Positions 34,064-42,329 of a DNA stretch of 64,000 nucleotides are shown here, one piece after another. The position numbers were made by a program, and so were the translations under genes. Position 1 is the stretch's first letter. The number at the start of each line of letters is the position of its first letter. The notes below the pieces were generated by a model, which worked only from the letters and a program-made list of their open reading frames with translations, was not told where the DNA came from and searched no databases. Origin of the DNA: a virus. The stretch lies in IMG/VR virus record IMGVR_UViG_3300045921_000950, positions 30,584-94,583 of that record, one strand, 5' to 3'.

Positions 34064-35788
34064 TCAGGCTGCCCTTTCTGTTTGGAGGGTGTCCTCGAGC
34101 CGGTCGACGTACTCCGACAGGTACGAGACGACCGTCCGAAGGTCGGACGCGCTTGCGCCCCCCTTCTGGGGAACCGTCCCCTGGACTTCCTCGCCCGGGA
34201 TTTGCCCGGCTGCGTGCATCTCCGCGAGAAGCTTCCGCTCTCGCATCTGGCGCTTCACAACTCGGGACCACTTCTGGCCCGTGACCTGCCGCGCCGCGGT
34301 GTCAAAGGTGATGAGCCCGCAGTTCAGCTGCATAATCACAGCGCGCATCTGCTTCACGCCGTCGGTTGTCGGCTTGATCTGACCGAACCACTCGGCACCG
34401 ATCCAGGCCCCGAACGTGTCGTACTGCTGGGGGTCTCTCCAGGCTTCGAGGAAGCCTCGAGCTTCGATCCGACGGGTGAGCGCCTGCGAAATGAGCCAGT
34501 CAACGTAGATCGGCTGGCAGAAGCTGTTGCCGAACTTCGTGCGCGCGACGTCGAGGTAGATCTTGAACTCGTTGATGGCGGCCTGGCTCGCGCTGTAGTT
34601 GTTCCTGAAAGACAGCGTCAGCACCTCAGGTGGCACCTCGAGCGCCCAGGCGATGGCGTACACGATGGCTGCCTCGAAGTCGCTGAACTTCTCGTCCGTT
34701 CCCGCCGAGTTGAACCCGTGGATCTTCTCGCCGTGGTTCAGTTCCTCAACGACCCATCCGGGCACCCTTTCGTGCACGAGCCGCCGCGTCTGCTTCCCGT
34801 CGGAGGTGGCCGGGTCCGGCACGACGCGCTTCTTCGCGCCAGAGCTGAAGGCCAGGGAGCCTAGGACGTCCTCGGCCTTCTCGATCCACATGGCCAGCAT
34901 CGAGTTGATGGTGGCCTTGCGCTGCGCCGATTCGCGGTAGCGATCGATCTCACGAAGGGACTGGAGAACCAGGCCGAGCAAAGGCTGCCCGCGAACGTCG
35001 CAGTGCCGCTTGTCTGACCCATAGACGAGCCAAGCGAGGCGTCTCCCGGTCTTGCCGTAGGCGGGGAGCCGCTTGGTTTTCCCGTCCTCCTGCAAGACGT
35101 GGAACGCGACGTGGCGTCCATTCTTGTCGAGCTCGACCCCGTGGACGATCCGGTTCTCTCCCTGCTTGGGCTGCTGGCCCATAGGGGTCTGGACCTCGGA
35201 TCCTGGGACGAGGTGAACCCGCGGGAGGCCAGTCTTGGGGTCCTGAATCAGCGTGACCAGGACGTCGCCACACACCAAGGCCTCGATCAGAGCAGCCTTC
35301 TGGATCTCCCCGAACGTGCCAAGCTCGGCTTGGTCGCAGAGCTGCGGGTTCTTGTCCCAAATCTCGAACCTCCGCTCGACGTTCTCCGTCCAGGGCTCGA
35401 GCTCTTCCGCCTTGAAGCCGAGGATGTCCTCCTCCGGCACCGACTCGAGGCTTAGCCCGGTGGCGATGATGTTCGTGACAAAGCGTCTGACGATTCCGCG
35501 AGCGTACAGGTTCGTTTCGAAGAGCTGCGCAGACCGGGCTCGGAGCGTCCAGTAGTCGACGATCAGGAGCTGTGTGGGACCGAAGCCCCCCGCGAAGCTC
35601 TCACCGTCGTGCCAACGGTACTCGAACTGCGCGTTCGGCAGGTCGGAGACCTGGATGACCGGGACGTGCTTGCCATCGATCACGTGCGCGTTGTGGCTTG
35701 CGAGTGGCGTCGCGGCCACGCCGTGCGCAAGGATTCCGCCCTTCCCATAGAGAGCGTCGAAGGCATCCTTCTTCCCGAAGCCGAACAT
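34064..35788 (-). CDS. Portal protein, lambda gpB family
   Basis: 574 residues. Conserved blocks: VDYWTLRARSAQLFETNLYARGIVRRFVTNIIATGL, HLVPGSEVQTP, FHVLQEDGK..., GQPLLGLVLQSLREIDRYRESAQRKATINSM, and EVPPEVLTLSFRNNYSASQAAINEF. Dodecamers form the DNA gate at one capsid vertex and the docking site for terminase and neck. Gene order TerL, gpW-like, portal, protease is that of lambda. Confidence 0.92.
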   Translation of the reverse strand: MFGFGKKDAFDALYGKGGILAHGVAATPLASHNAHVIDGKHVPVIQVSDLPNAQFEYRWHDGESFAGGFGPTQLLIVDYWTLRARSAQLFETNLYARGIVRRFVTNIIATGLSLESVPEEDILGFKAEELEPWTENVERRFEIWDKNPQLCDQAELGTFGEIQKAALIEALVCGDVLVTLIQDPKTGLPRVHLVPGSEVQTPMGQQPKQGENRIVHGVELDKNGRHVAFHVLQEDGKTKRLPAYGKTGRRLAWLVYGSDKRHCDVRGQPLLGLVLQSLREIDRYRESAQRKATINSMLAMWIEKAEDVLGSLAFSSGAKKRVVPDPATSDGKQTRRLVHERVPGWVVEELNHGEKIHGFNSAGTDEKFSDFEAAIVYAIAWALEVPPEVLTLSFRNNYSASQAAINEFKIYLDVARTKFGNSFCQPIYVDWLISQALTRRIEARGFLEAWRDPQQYDTFGAWIGAEWFGQIKPTTDGVKQMRAVIMQLNCGLITFDTAARQVTGQKWSRVVKRQMRERKLLAEMHAAGQIPGEEVQGTVPQKGGASASDLRTVVSYLSEYVDRLEDTLQTERAA

Positions 35789-35791
35789 GGG

Positions 35792-36055
35792 TTACCAGCC
35801 CGGCGTCATCTGCTTGCTGCCTCCGCAGCCCAGGCGGGACCGCAGCGCCGCGCGCCGGTTTTCTAGGTTGGAAAGGAGGTTTTTCAACTGCCCAAGCGAC
35901 TGCTTGGTGACGGATTGCCGGGATTGTCCCGTGTCCAAACTGTACGAAAGCGTCGCGCCCGTGGAGAGCTGCAGGATCGCGTCCTCAACCTGCTCGATCA
36001 TAGCTTCGGTCCTCGCCAGGCGCCGCTTCAGCCAGGTCGAGTCGTCGCAAGTCAT
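35792..36055 (-). CDS. gpW-like small head-tail joining protein
   Basis: 87 residues. Two helices flank a short hairpin (ATLSYSLDTGQSRQSVTKQSLGQLKNLLSNLENRRAALRSRLG), the gpW plan. It lies between large terminase and portal, exactly the lambda W position. In lambda this protein plugs the portal before tail attachment. A Cys-Gly-Gly C-terminus is atypical. Confidence 0.7.
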   Translation of the reverse strand: MTCDDSTWLKRRLARTEAMIEQVEDAILQLSTGATLSYSLDTGQSRQSVTKQSLGQLKNLLSNLENRRAALRSRLGCGGSKQMTPGW

Positions 36056-36073
36056 GATCGAGTGGTGGTGAGG

Positions 36074-38035
36074 TCACCGGTTGAGGTGTTGCTGCCGGAT
36101 GTCCCAGTAGATTTGCCAGTCGACGTGAGCGCTCTTCAGTCGCTCCGTGAAGAACGCGAAAGCGAGGATCTCGAGACCAGCAAGCCCGTAGACGAGGCAG
36201 TCCCAGAGCTCGTTCCGCGCGCCGGAGGGCCGTCTCCACTCGTAGAGACCGTTGCCGAGCGGGACTTTGGTCTCGACGGTGAGTTCGTCGATCTGCTCCT
36301 GCGTGATGTCGACCGGGGCATTGAAGTGCCCCTCGCGCTGCATCCCCTGGCCGGACCACTCGTGTCGAAGTGCGGAGCTCCAGCGGTCCTTGTAGACGTC
36401 GACCTGGATGCCGAAGATCGCGATGCCGAGCGGCGAGTTCAGCTTCCGGAAGTGCTTCACCGCCGTCGCGTTTTGCGAGATCCCGGCTAGCCCCTTCACC
36501 GGGTAAACACCGGACATGTAGGTCCGGCAAAACCGGTACACCGTGTCGGCGCGGTAACCCGAGTCGATGAGGGTGATGTCGATCTGGTACTGCGTCCCGT
36601 CGTCAGCGACGTAGTTCACATCACGATCGAGCAGTTCCCCGAGGCGTCCCCAGGTTCCCGAGTCTTCGAGGTCCTCTGTGTTCCCCTCGAAGCGCCAGTA
36701 GTCGAGCAGAACGCACCGCGCCCCGCGGCACCACCCGAACACGGCCACCGCCAGGTTGTTCGCGTGCACGTCGACAGCGCACGTCACGGCCAGGATCGGA
36801 GACCCACAGGCATCGTCGGCCCATTTGTTCGGCACCTCACCGAAGCGGTACTCGGGGCGACGGTGCTTCGAAACGGCTGTATTCGTGACCTTCTCGCCGT
36901 GGTGCTTGAAGGGCTCCCCGAGCACGTTGTTGTAGAAGACCTGCAACTTCCCAGGGTCCTTCATCTGGCCACGCTGCGTATCCCAGGCCAAGAGCCAGTC
37001 CTTCACCGCTTCGGCCCAGCTGTACATGCCGGGGGGCGAGTAGAGGCCGCTCAGGTGATAGCTGCGGATCTCCCGCGACCTAGGTTGCGCCGTCGGGACC
37101 CACTTCGCCCCGTTGATGTCCAGGTCGAAGAGACGCGTCTTGTCGCCGTTGAAGTGCGGGTTCTGGCAGTTCTGGCAGAGGTACCGAACCGACTCCTCGA
37201 CGAGGAACCCGTTCTCCGTCTCCCAATGCATCCCCGAGACGACGCCGGTCTCGTTGTTCTCGTGACGGAACCGGAGCTCCTGTGGAAACCCGCATTTCAA
37301 GCACCGAACGTGGTACTTGCGCTGATCCCCCTGCTTGTAGAGCGCGTGGATCTTCGAGGCGCCCTCGATGAGGGGCGTCGACCCGTTGAAGATCTTCCGG
37401 CTTACCGCGTACGCCTTGGTCCGGCTCTTTGCGAGTTCGTAGGGGTCGCCGTCGTTGCTGACGGTCAGCGGCCACCCATCGATCTCGTCATTGAAGAGGT
37501 ACTGAACAGAGAACGTGCGGAGCTTGGCAGCGTTCCTGGCGCCGAAGGGGATTAGCGAGCCGCCTCCGACCCACTCGATCTTCTCCTTCGTCTGACCGGT
37601 CTTGCGGTTGTTGCCTTCGTCCGAACTCTTGATGAGATGCGACAGCCCGGAGAGCTGAAGCATCGGGATGATGTACCCGCTGACACGGAGGTTCGCGAGG
37701 CCGTCGTCGGCCGTCACGAGCATCATCGGAGCCGACTTCAGGTGGTCGATGCCGTACCCGATGCCGTTCTCGATGATCCCAGCCGTGTACCCGACCTGGG
37801 CCCCCTTCATCAGGGAGACCTCGCGGACCGGTGACTCCGGCGAGAGGCAGTCGATAATCTCTCGCAGGTACGGCGTGACCGCGAAACGGTAGGGGCCAGG
37901 AAGCGCGGTATGCTGGGGAGGGAGGTATCGGCTCCGTTCAGCCCATTCTGAGGGCTTCAGGACCTCCATCTGGGTGGTCCAGGAAGCGAGCCCATCCGCC
38001 AGCCACTCGAGCTGAGCGGCTTCGAAGTTTTGCAT
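36074..38035 (-). CDS. terL: Terminase large subunit, lambda gpA family
   Basis: 653 residues. The N-terminal ATPase has a deviant Walker A (SLMKGAQVGYT, about 74-84) and Walker B FNDEID (181-186). A Cys-rich insert (CLKCGF, CQNCQN) probably binds zinc. The C-terminal nuclease begins with AVTCAVDVHANNLAVAVFGW and includes DITLIDSGYRADTVYRFCR. It cuts concatemers and drives packaging. Its family usually works with cos ends, so a cos site is expected near by. Start overlaps the small-subunit stop by one base. Confidence 0.94.
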   Translation of the reverse strand: MQNFEAAQLEWLADGLASWTTQMEVLKPSEWAERSRYLPPQHTALPGPYRFAVTPYLREIIDCLSPESPVREVSLMKGAQVGYTAGIIENGIGYGIDHLKSAPMMLVTADDGLANLRVSGYIIPMLQLSGLSHLIKSSDEGNNRKTGQTKEKIEWVGGGSLIPFGARNAAKLRTFSVQYLFNDEIDGWPLTVSNDGDPYELAKSRTKAYAVSRKIFNGSTPLIEGASKIHALYKQGDQRKYHVRCLKCGFPQELRFRHENNETGVVSGMHWETENGFLVEESVRYLCQNCQNPHFNGDKTRLFDLDINGAKWVPTAQPRSREIRSYHLSGLYSPPGMYSWAEAVKDWLLAWDTQRGQMKDPGKLQVFYNNVLGEPFKHHGEKVTNTAVSKHRRPEYRFGEVPNKWADDACGSPILAVTCAVDVHANNLAVAVFGWCRGARCVLLDYWRFEGNTEDLEDSGTWGRLGELLDRDVNYVADDGTQYQIDITLIDSGYRADTVYRFCRTYMSGVYPVKGLAGISQNATAVKHFRKLNSPLGIAIFGIQVDVYKDRWSSALRHEWSGQGMQREGHFNAPVDITQEQIDELTVETKVPLGNGLYEWRRPSGARNELWDCLVYGLAGLEILAFAFFTERLKSAHVDWQIYWDIRQQHLNR

Positions 38036-38808
38036 CAGGTGCGCTTGCGCGAACCGGCCGAGGGCTTCTTCTTCGGACCGGGAGTCCGCGCGGACTTCAC
38101 AGGCGCCTTCTTCGCTGCAGCGGCCCGCTTCTTTTTCGGCGTTTCTTCGGGCGGCTCTCCATCACCGCCAGCACCGCTGCGTGCCCGTTGCGCCGCCTCC
38201 GCCGCCTTCTTCCGGAGCGAGGCTTCGATGCGACGCTGGGTTGGGACGAGGTGCGAACTCACGTCCGTCCGGATGATCCTCTCCACCTCCTCCGCAGATC
38301 CCCCTGCAGTGAAGAGTTCGAAGGCCTGGCGCGCAGTGGTCTTCGGGTGATCACGAAGGAGCCGTTGCGAGAGCTCCTCAAGCACCCCGAAGACGAACGT
38401 CTGGACGAAGCTCCGGTCGATGAGCTTGCCCGAGAGCTCCTCGTTCTTGAGGCGCTGCCCGATGACCTGCTCGTAGACCTTGTAGGCGTCGAGGTGGGCA
38501 GCGAAGCGCTCGAACGTGCCAAAGCGCTCGAAGAGCTCCCGGAACGTCAGGTCCGCGTAGATCTCGAAGTCGTCATCTTCGGACTCGACACCCGGGCCCC
38601 GCTGAGGGTCGACCGAACGGGTGAAGGCGTCGATCGCCGTGGCAGTGACGCCGTGGCGCTCCAAGTACTCCCGGACGACCGGGTGGCCCGCGTCGATGCG
38701 CCGACCCACCACGGCGGGCTGCAGCGTCGTCCTGGCGGCGTCGGAGACGGCCTGGCGGGTGATGTCTGCGAGCCGCGCCAGCTCCGCGAATGTCGTCAGA
38801 CGACGCAC
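38035..38808 (-). CDS. Terminase small subunit (Nu1-like, DNA recognition)
   Basis: 257 residues from a GTG start, or 266 from TTG 38835. Residues 1-45 hold a winged-HTH-like segment (TTFAELARLADITRQAVSDAA). The middle is helical and ends in a basic Lys/Ala/Pro tail (PKKKRAAAAKKAP), giving a longer protein than lambda Nu1. Position before gpA identifies it as the packaging-site recognition subunit. I prefer GTG because a 31-bp dyad covers the TTG and would then lie upstream of the gene. Confidence 0.78.
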   Translation of the reverse strand: MRRLTTFAELARLADITRQAVSDAARTTLQPAVVGRRIDAGHPVVREYLERHGVTATAIDAFTRSVDPQRGPGVESEDDDFEIYADLTFRELFERFGTFERFAAHLDAYKVYEQVIGQRLKNEELSGKLIDRSFVQTFVFGVLEELSQRLLRDHPKTTARQAFELFTAGGSAEEVERIIRTDVSSHLVPTQRRIEASLRKKAAEAAQRARSGAGGDGEPPEETPKKKRAAAAKKAPVKSARTPGPKKKPSAGSRKRT

Positions 38809-38820
38809 AGCAGCGCACCA

Positions 38821-38851
38821 TTCCCGACTTGACAACTTGTCACTGTCGGAA
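38821..38851. promoter_or_regulatory. 31-bp imperfect dyad before the small terminase gene
   Basis: Arms TTCCCGACTTGACAA and TTGTCACTGTCGGAA are near-perfect complements around a single central base (38836). The inner TTGACAA/TTGTCA part is exact. Such a dyad is typical of a dimeric DNA-binding protein. It may be an operator for the packaging operon or part of a cos/terminase-binding site. Confidence 0.55.
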
Positions 38852-38938
38852 GGTCAGAATGTCAGCGAGGGGCGGGGGCCCCATCAAGAACGGCGGAACG
38901 GGGGTACAGCCACACAGTACCTTTTCGCGCGATGACGG

Positions 38939-38957
38939 AAAAAGGTCGCACCTTTCA
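38939..38957 (-). terminator. Weak intrinsic terminator
   Basis: On the minus strand AAAGGT pairs with ACCTTT across a GCG loop and is followed by two more T residues. It overlaps the stop of the gene upstream of the terminase. The stem is short and A/T-rich, so termination would be partial. The adjacent gap to 38852 holds a further GGTAC/GTACC inverted repeat (38903-38921) and no gene. Confidence 0.4.
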
Positions 38958-39671
38958 GAACCCAAGCACCTTGTGCCTTCGAAGCTGTTCGAGCAGCGAT
39001 TTGCTGTAGATGGCTGGAAAAGCGCGCAGCGTGCGCTTGTACGAGCGCTCCAGGGTGGGGTTGGCCTTCACCTTCACGCTGCGCCGCGAAAGATCCCAAA
39101 GCTTCCGGACCCTGGGACGCTTCTTCGTCCCCATGACCCGGTACAAGCCCTTCCTTCCGCCGTTCAGCTCGAGAAACGCAACCTTGCCCCCCGACCCAAA
39201 AGCCTGGGCGATTGCGCGAGCGTTCCTGGCGGTACGGGACCTAGACCCCCCCCTCTTCGTGCGGGGGAGAGCCGTGACCTTATTGGGGGCGCGAACGAGC
39301 TTGGTACGGGGCGAGCTCCCCATGGCCTGGCCGGCCGCCACCTCGGTGGGGATGGCCTTGGCGCCGCTCTTGCCGCGCACCGTGCCGCCGTCCTCCTGGG
39401 TCACCATGTAGTCGGCGATAGAGCCCGTGCGGGACTGCATGCGGTGCAGGGCGAGGCCTCGCTCCTGCTCCACTCGGATAGACCCTGCGGTGTACTTGTT
39501 CCGGAGGATCATCGTCCGCCGGATCTCCCCCTGCCAGTTCTCACGCAGGGCGAACGCCGAACGGTTCAGCGCGTTGCGCGCTGCGAAGGGGACTGCTCGG
39601 TGGGCGAACTTCTGGAGGTCGCGCTGGAAGCGCTCGACGTTCCGAACCTGGAGGTGGAAGTCGTCGCTCAC
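38955..39671 (-). CDS. Putative tail-completion/neck protein
   Basis: 238 residues from a GTG that overlaps the preceding stop (GTGA). FQRDLQKFAHRAVPFAARNALNRSAFALRENWQGEIRRTM, with the RNKYTAGSI motif, recalls phage minor tail/neck proteins that prevent premature ejection (lambda gpZ-like). The remainder is very basic. Its position before the terminase rather than after the capsid is unusual, so the call is tentative. Confidence 0.55.
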   Translation of the reverse strand: MSDDFHLQVRNVERFQRDLQKFAHRAVPFAARNALNRSAFALRENWQGEIRRTMILRNKYTAGSIRVEQERGLALHRMQSRTGSIADYMVTQEDGGTVRGKSGAKAIPTEVAAGQAMGSSPRTKLVRAPNKVTALPRTKRGGSRSRTARNARAIAQAFGSGGKVAFLELNGGRKGLYRVMGTKKRPRVRKLWDLSRRSVKVKANPTLERSYKRTLRAFPAIYSKSLLEQLRRHKVLGF

Positions 39672-39847
39672 GTGACCCTCGGAGAGCGCCCGGGGCGCTG
39701 AGCGAAGAGGCGAGAGACCTCCTCGGGACGAACGCGAGAACGCCCCTCGAGCGCGCGGCGCGGCTGGACCTCGAAGGTTCCCTTGGGACTGGCCTTCTCG
39801 GGAGCGCGGCTCGCGGGGAGCTCGGAGGGGTGCTTGGGCGCGGACAT
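39668..39847 (-). CDS. Small basic protein of the pre-terminase cluster
   Basis: 59 residues, Pro/Arg/Glu-rich, ending RPEEVSRLFAQRPGRSPRVT. ATG start five bases after the preceding stop; the stop overlaps the next gene as GTGA. G/C-ending codons support coding. No family recognised. Confidence 0.6.
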   Translation of the reverse strand: MSAPKHPSELPASRAPEKASPKGTFEVQPRRALEGRSRVRPEEVSRLFAQRPGRSPRVT

Positions 39848-39852
39848 GCGTC

Positions 39853-40056
39853 TCAGGCGTGGAGAGCGCGGAACCATCGGGCCGTGCCGATGCGGCGCGT
39901 GGCACGGACCACCCTGGGGTGAGCCATGCCGTGGCGGTCGAAGACGGGGACGAGTGCCGCGCGGGCCTCGGGCTCTTCGTCGAGTGCGGGAGCCGACTCG
40001 GCGCGGAGCTTCGGGGGCCGGGCGCTCTGGAGCGTGTACTGGCCGGTGACGAGCAT
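39853..40056 (-). CDS. Small unknown protein of the pre-terminase cluster
   Basis: 67 residues (MLVTGQYTLQSARPPKLRAE...). It starts five bases after the stop of the small membrane protein. Codon use is strongly G/C-ending. Basic C-terminus (RATRRIGTARWFRALHA). No family recognised. Confidence 0.6.
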   Translation of the reverse strand: MLVTGQYTLQSARPPKLRAESAPALDEEPEARAALVPVFDRHGMAHPRVVRATRRIGTARWFRALHA

Positions 40057-40061
40057 CGGAA

Positions 40062-40226
40062 TCACCCGAGGAGGAGGCGGGCGAGCGCAAAGCCAAGAGC
40101 GCCGCCGGCGAGACCGGAGGCGAAGCAGGAGAGCCGCAGGAGCAGCGCCTTGCGGAAGGAGCGCTTGAAGGCGGGTGTCTCCTGAGCGTCGAGCTGCAGG
40201 GTGAAGACGTGGGGTTCGGTCGTCAT
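40062..40226 (-). CDS. 54-residue single-pass membrane protein
   Basis: MTTEPHVFTLQLDAQET is followed by a basic patch and a hydrophobic segment (CFASGLAGGALGFALARLLLG) running to the C-terminus. ATG overlaps the preceding stop (ATGA). Too short for usual ORF cut-offs but with typical codon use and junctions on both sides. Unknown role; the location between regulation and packaging genes does not suggest one. Confidence 0.65.
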   Translation of the reverse strand: MTTEPHVFTLQLDAQETPAFKRSFRKALLLRLSCFASGLAGGALGFALARLLLG

Positions 40227-40411
40227 GACGCGGGGAGGCAGGGAACCAGCACCAAACAGGCTTCCACGAAGGAGCCGGAGTGCAGCTCACCTTCCGGAGA
40301 GAACCAGCGGCAGTGAACGTGCCCGTCCTTGTAGTGGTCCACGGTCATGCTCGGCCCGCCGCTCTTCAGCCGAACGACGTCACCTGTCCGGAATGCATGC
40401 TCTTGGGTCAT
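40223..40411 (-). CDS. YodC-like protein (DUF2158)
   Basis: 62 residues. FRTGDVVRLKSGGPSMTVDHYKDGHVHCRWF matches the DUF2158 pattern (GDVVRLKSGGPxMTV, then CxWF) over nearly the full length. A small SH3-like beta fold common in bacteria and phages; function unknown. ATGA junctions with both neighbours. Confidence 0.85.
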   Translation of the reverse strand: MTQEHAFRTGDVVRLKSGGPSMTVDHYKDGHVHCRWFSPEGELHSGSFVEACLVLVPCLPAS

Positions 40412-40626
40412 CGGGCCTTTCCAGTTCGCTTCACGCGGATGGTCCCCATGTGCCCCTCGATGGCGAAGTGGCCCGCCTTGCGGGCGGCCTTCTTGGCGTC
40501 GGGGTCACGGAGGAGCTTGGTCACGGCGACTTCGAAAGCGCCCTCGGGGAGCTCGTTGAGCCCGACCTTCAACGTGGGGAGCCCCATGTCTCCCTGGGGG
40601 AGCGGGGGCTTAGTGGCGGAGCGCAT
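40408..40626 (-). CDS. Small unknown protein, first gene after the hairpin-rich gap
   Basis: 72 residues, LPTLKVGLNELPEGAFEVAVTKLLRD then a basic stretch (KKAARKAGHF). First gene transcribed after the 544-base structured non-coding region, so that region forms its leader. No family recognised. Confidence 0.65.
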   Translation of the reverse strand: MRSATKPPLPQGDMGLPTLKVGLNELPEGAFEVAVTKLLRDPDAKKAARKAGHFAIEGHMGTIRVKRTGKAR

Positions 40627-41170
40627 GCGAGTTCGGCGGCCTCACGCTCGAGTGCGTAGGCCTCAAAGTGAGGTGTTTGAAACGCTCGACGATGCTCGAC
40701 CGTGCTCGACGAAAAGCGCGGAGGGCCAGGTGGTAATCCGCATTACCACTGCTCTGGTAACGGCTAGGGGGGCGTTACCGAATCGTTGACCCCGTACCGC
40801 CGGAACATCGCGGTTCCGCCCGGGCTGCGCTGCGGCGGTAGCACCCCCGGGGGGGTCTACCGGGTCGCAGGTGCGCATCTCGGAAGCGTGGTACGGGGCG
40901 CCGACCCGCCCCCCGCCCAGTCCTCGCGGGCCCGGGGTGGCGAAACGCATCACGGAAACCGTGACTTGCTCTTTCGCCCAAAAGCGGTGGGGGGCAACCG
41001 ACCCCCCAGCGTGCGCGCTTCGCCAAAGTATGCTGCGCAGGTCGCAAGCGGTCGGTGGCGCCCCCGAAACTCGGCCCGCGAGTTTCGGCACAGGCGCCTC
41101 GGTCGCCCGGGCTGCTCGTCTTCGCCCCGCCTCCGAAACTCCTCGTAGGGAGTTTCCGACCAGTTCTGGC
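40627..41170. repeat. Non-coding region dense in perfect inverted repeats
   Basis: No credible gene in 544 bases. Hairpins: CCTCA/TGAGG 40661-40673; GTGGTAAT/ATTACCAC 40730-40749; GGTAACG/CGTTACC 40756-40779; CGGAAC/GTTCCG 40801-40818; CGGTAG/CTACCG with CCCCC/GGGGG inside 40836-40862; TCACGG/CCGTGA 40950-40964; TGGGGGG/CCCCCCA 40989-41009; CCGAAACTCG/CGAGTTTCGG 41064-41088; GAAACTCC/GGAGTTTC 41135-41156. Three direct 10-bp repeats (GCTCGAC plus three bases) start at 40684, 40694 and 40704. The paired GGTAA(T/C) and the two GAAACTC stems look like families of binding sites. Position between early and packaging genes suits an origin, cos region or late control region. Confidence 0.7.
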
Positions 41171-41629
41171 CTAGTCTTCGTGGCAGTCCGCTGCGACGGC
41201 ACGGCGCAAGCTGTCGAGGCTCTTTGCGAAGTGCTCCTGGCCACGCATGGCGTCGGCCTGCGACTCCTCCAGGAAGCGGACCTTCCGCTCTAGCTTCCGG
41301 AGCATCTTCGCCGTGGTTCGCTTGTGGGACACGTGGGAGTCTCTGAGGCCTTCGAGCTTCCTCGCGTTCTCCATCACGTGCTCTCGGAGCTCCTCGAGCT
41401 GGTCGATGGTCAGGCGACTCTGCTTCATGAGCAGGAGTGCCGCGGGGTTGACCCACCACTTCCGGACCTTCCGCCTGCTCCCCTGGAAGCTCACGAGCAC
41501 GCCGTCGTAGTCCTCATGGAGCGCGAGGAGCCGGCGCTTCATCTTCCAGACCGAGGTGCCGGCCTTCTCGGCCGCTTCCCGGATCGTGAGGAGGTCGTCC
41601 TCGCAGGGTTGGGGCAGGGCGGTTCTCAC
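41171..41629 (-). CDS. Helix-turn-helix protein with coiled-coil tail
   Basis: 152 residues from GTG with AAGGAG 5 bases upstream; GTGA overlap with the preceding gene. LLTIREAAEKAGTSVWKMKRRLLALHEDYDG is an excisionase/MerR-like HTH. RKVRKWWVNPAALL closes the domain, and residues 65-152 are a long charged coiled coil. Last gene before the structured non-coding region, so it may be the regulator that binds there; this is inference. Confidence 0.7.
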   Translation of the reverse strand: MRTALPQPCEDDLLTIREAAEKAGTSVWKMKRRLLALHEDYDGVLVSFQGSRRKVRKWWVNPAALLLMKQSRLTIDQLEELREHVMENARKLEGLRDSHVSHKRTTAKMLRKLERKVRFLEESQADAMRGQEHFAKSLDSLRRAVAADCHED

Positions 41630-42228
41630 GCCTTCTCCTTGGCGCTTGGTGCGTCGCTGTCCTCCCCGTTGGCCCATGCGGCGTATTGGGCACGCAGAGC
41701 GATGCGCCACTCCTCGTGGGCGCGCTGGTTCGCCTTCTGGGCGCGTCTCAGGGCGCCTTCGATCACCGCCTTCGCCGCGGTGTCGCTCGCGTTCGAGCAC
41801 GCCTTGATGACCTTCGCGGCGTCGGGAGCGAGGAACAGGGCGAGGCCCGCGAGGGGACCGAACCACCCCTCCACACCAGCGGGCCAGTCGCTGCGGGTCG
41901 TGTAGCGGACCAGGAGGCGGTCCTGGGTGGTTGGGGAGATGCGTCGCCAGACCTTCTGCAGGCGTCGGGCCTTCTCGATCTCCCCGACGAAGTGCCGGCG
42001 CTCGCCGTCGGGTGTCTCGCCCCAGCCGAGCTGCTCGTCGGAGTACAAGTCGACGTTCGGGACGCCGGAGGGGCCGATCGAGCCTTGCTGGGCAATGTTG
42101 ATCACGGCGGCCATGGTGCCGCGCTCGCCAAGCGCCGACGCCGCGCGGTTCACCCACCACTCGACGTCTCTGTCGAGTTCGGCGGCTACCTGATGCTTCG
42201 TTTCTGTTGTTTGTCCGGGATCTGCCAT
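41626..42228 (-). CDS. Unknown phage protein
   Basis: 200 residues; ATG with CAGGAG 6 bases upstream. VEWWVNRAASALGERGTMAAVINIAQQ, then SPTTQDRLLVRYTTRSDWPAGVEG and an alanine-rich helical C-terminus ending in charged residues. It resembles uncharacterised phage proteins found upstream of terminase genes. No catalytic motif seen. Confidence 0.7.
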   Translation of the reverse strand: MADPGQTTETKHQVAAELDRDVEWWVNRAASALGERGTMAAVINIAQQGSIGPSGVPNVDLYSDEQLGWGETPDGERRHFVGEIEKARRLQKVWRRISPTTQDRLLVRYTTRSDWPAGVEGWFGPLAGLALFLAPDAAKVIKACSNASDTAAKAVIEGALRRAQKANQRAHEEWRIALRAQYAAWANGEDSDAPSAKEKA

Positions 42229-42266
42229 GTTACGCTCCTGCTCGGCTGCGAGCGGCATGGCTCGGG

Positions 42267-42298
42267 AAACCCTCACCGTTGGGATGCGGTGGGGGTTT
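42267..42298 (-). terminator. Hairpin terminator/attenuator
   Basis: AAACCCTCACCG (42267-42278) pairs with CGGTGGGGGTTT (42287-42298) around an 8-base loop, with one T-G wobble. T-runs flank it on both strands, so it could terminate in either direction; on the minus strand it lies between two genes of the same orientation. Confidence 0.5.
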
Positions 42299-42329
42299 TC
42301 GCTTTCGGGAGGACGTGCATCCCAGGGCC

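Noticed and set aside
40663-41293. Possible genes in the hairpin-rich gap
   Set aside because: Frames on both strands are low-complexity, lack ribosome sites and cross perfect inverted repeats; no family-like sequence.
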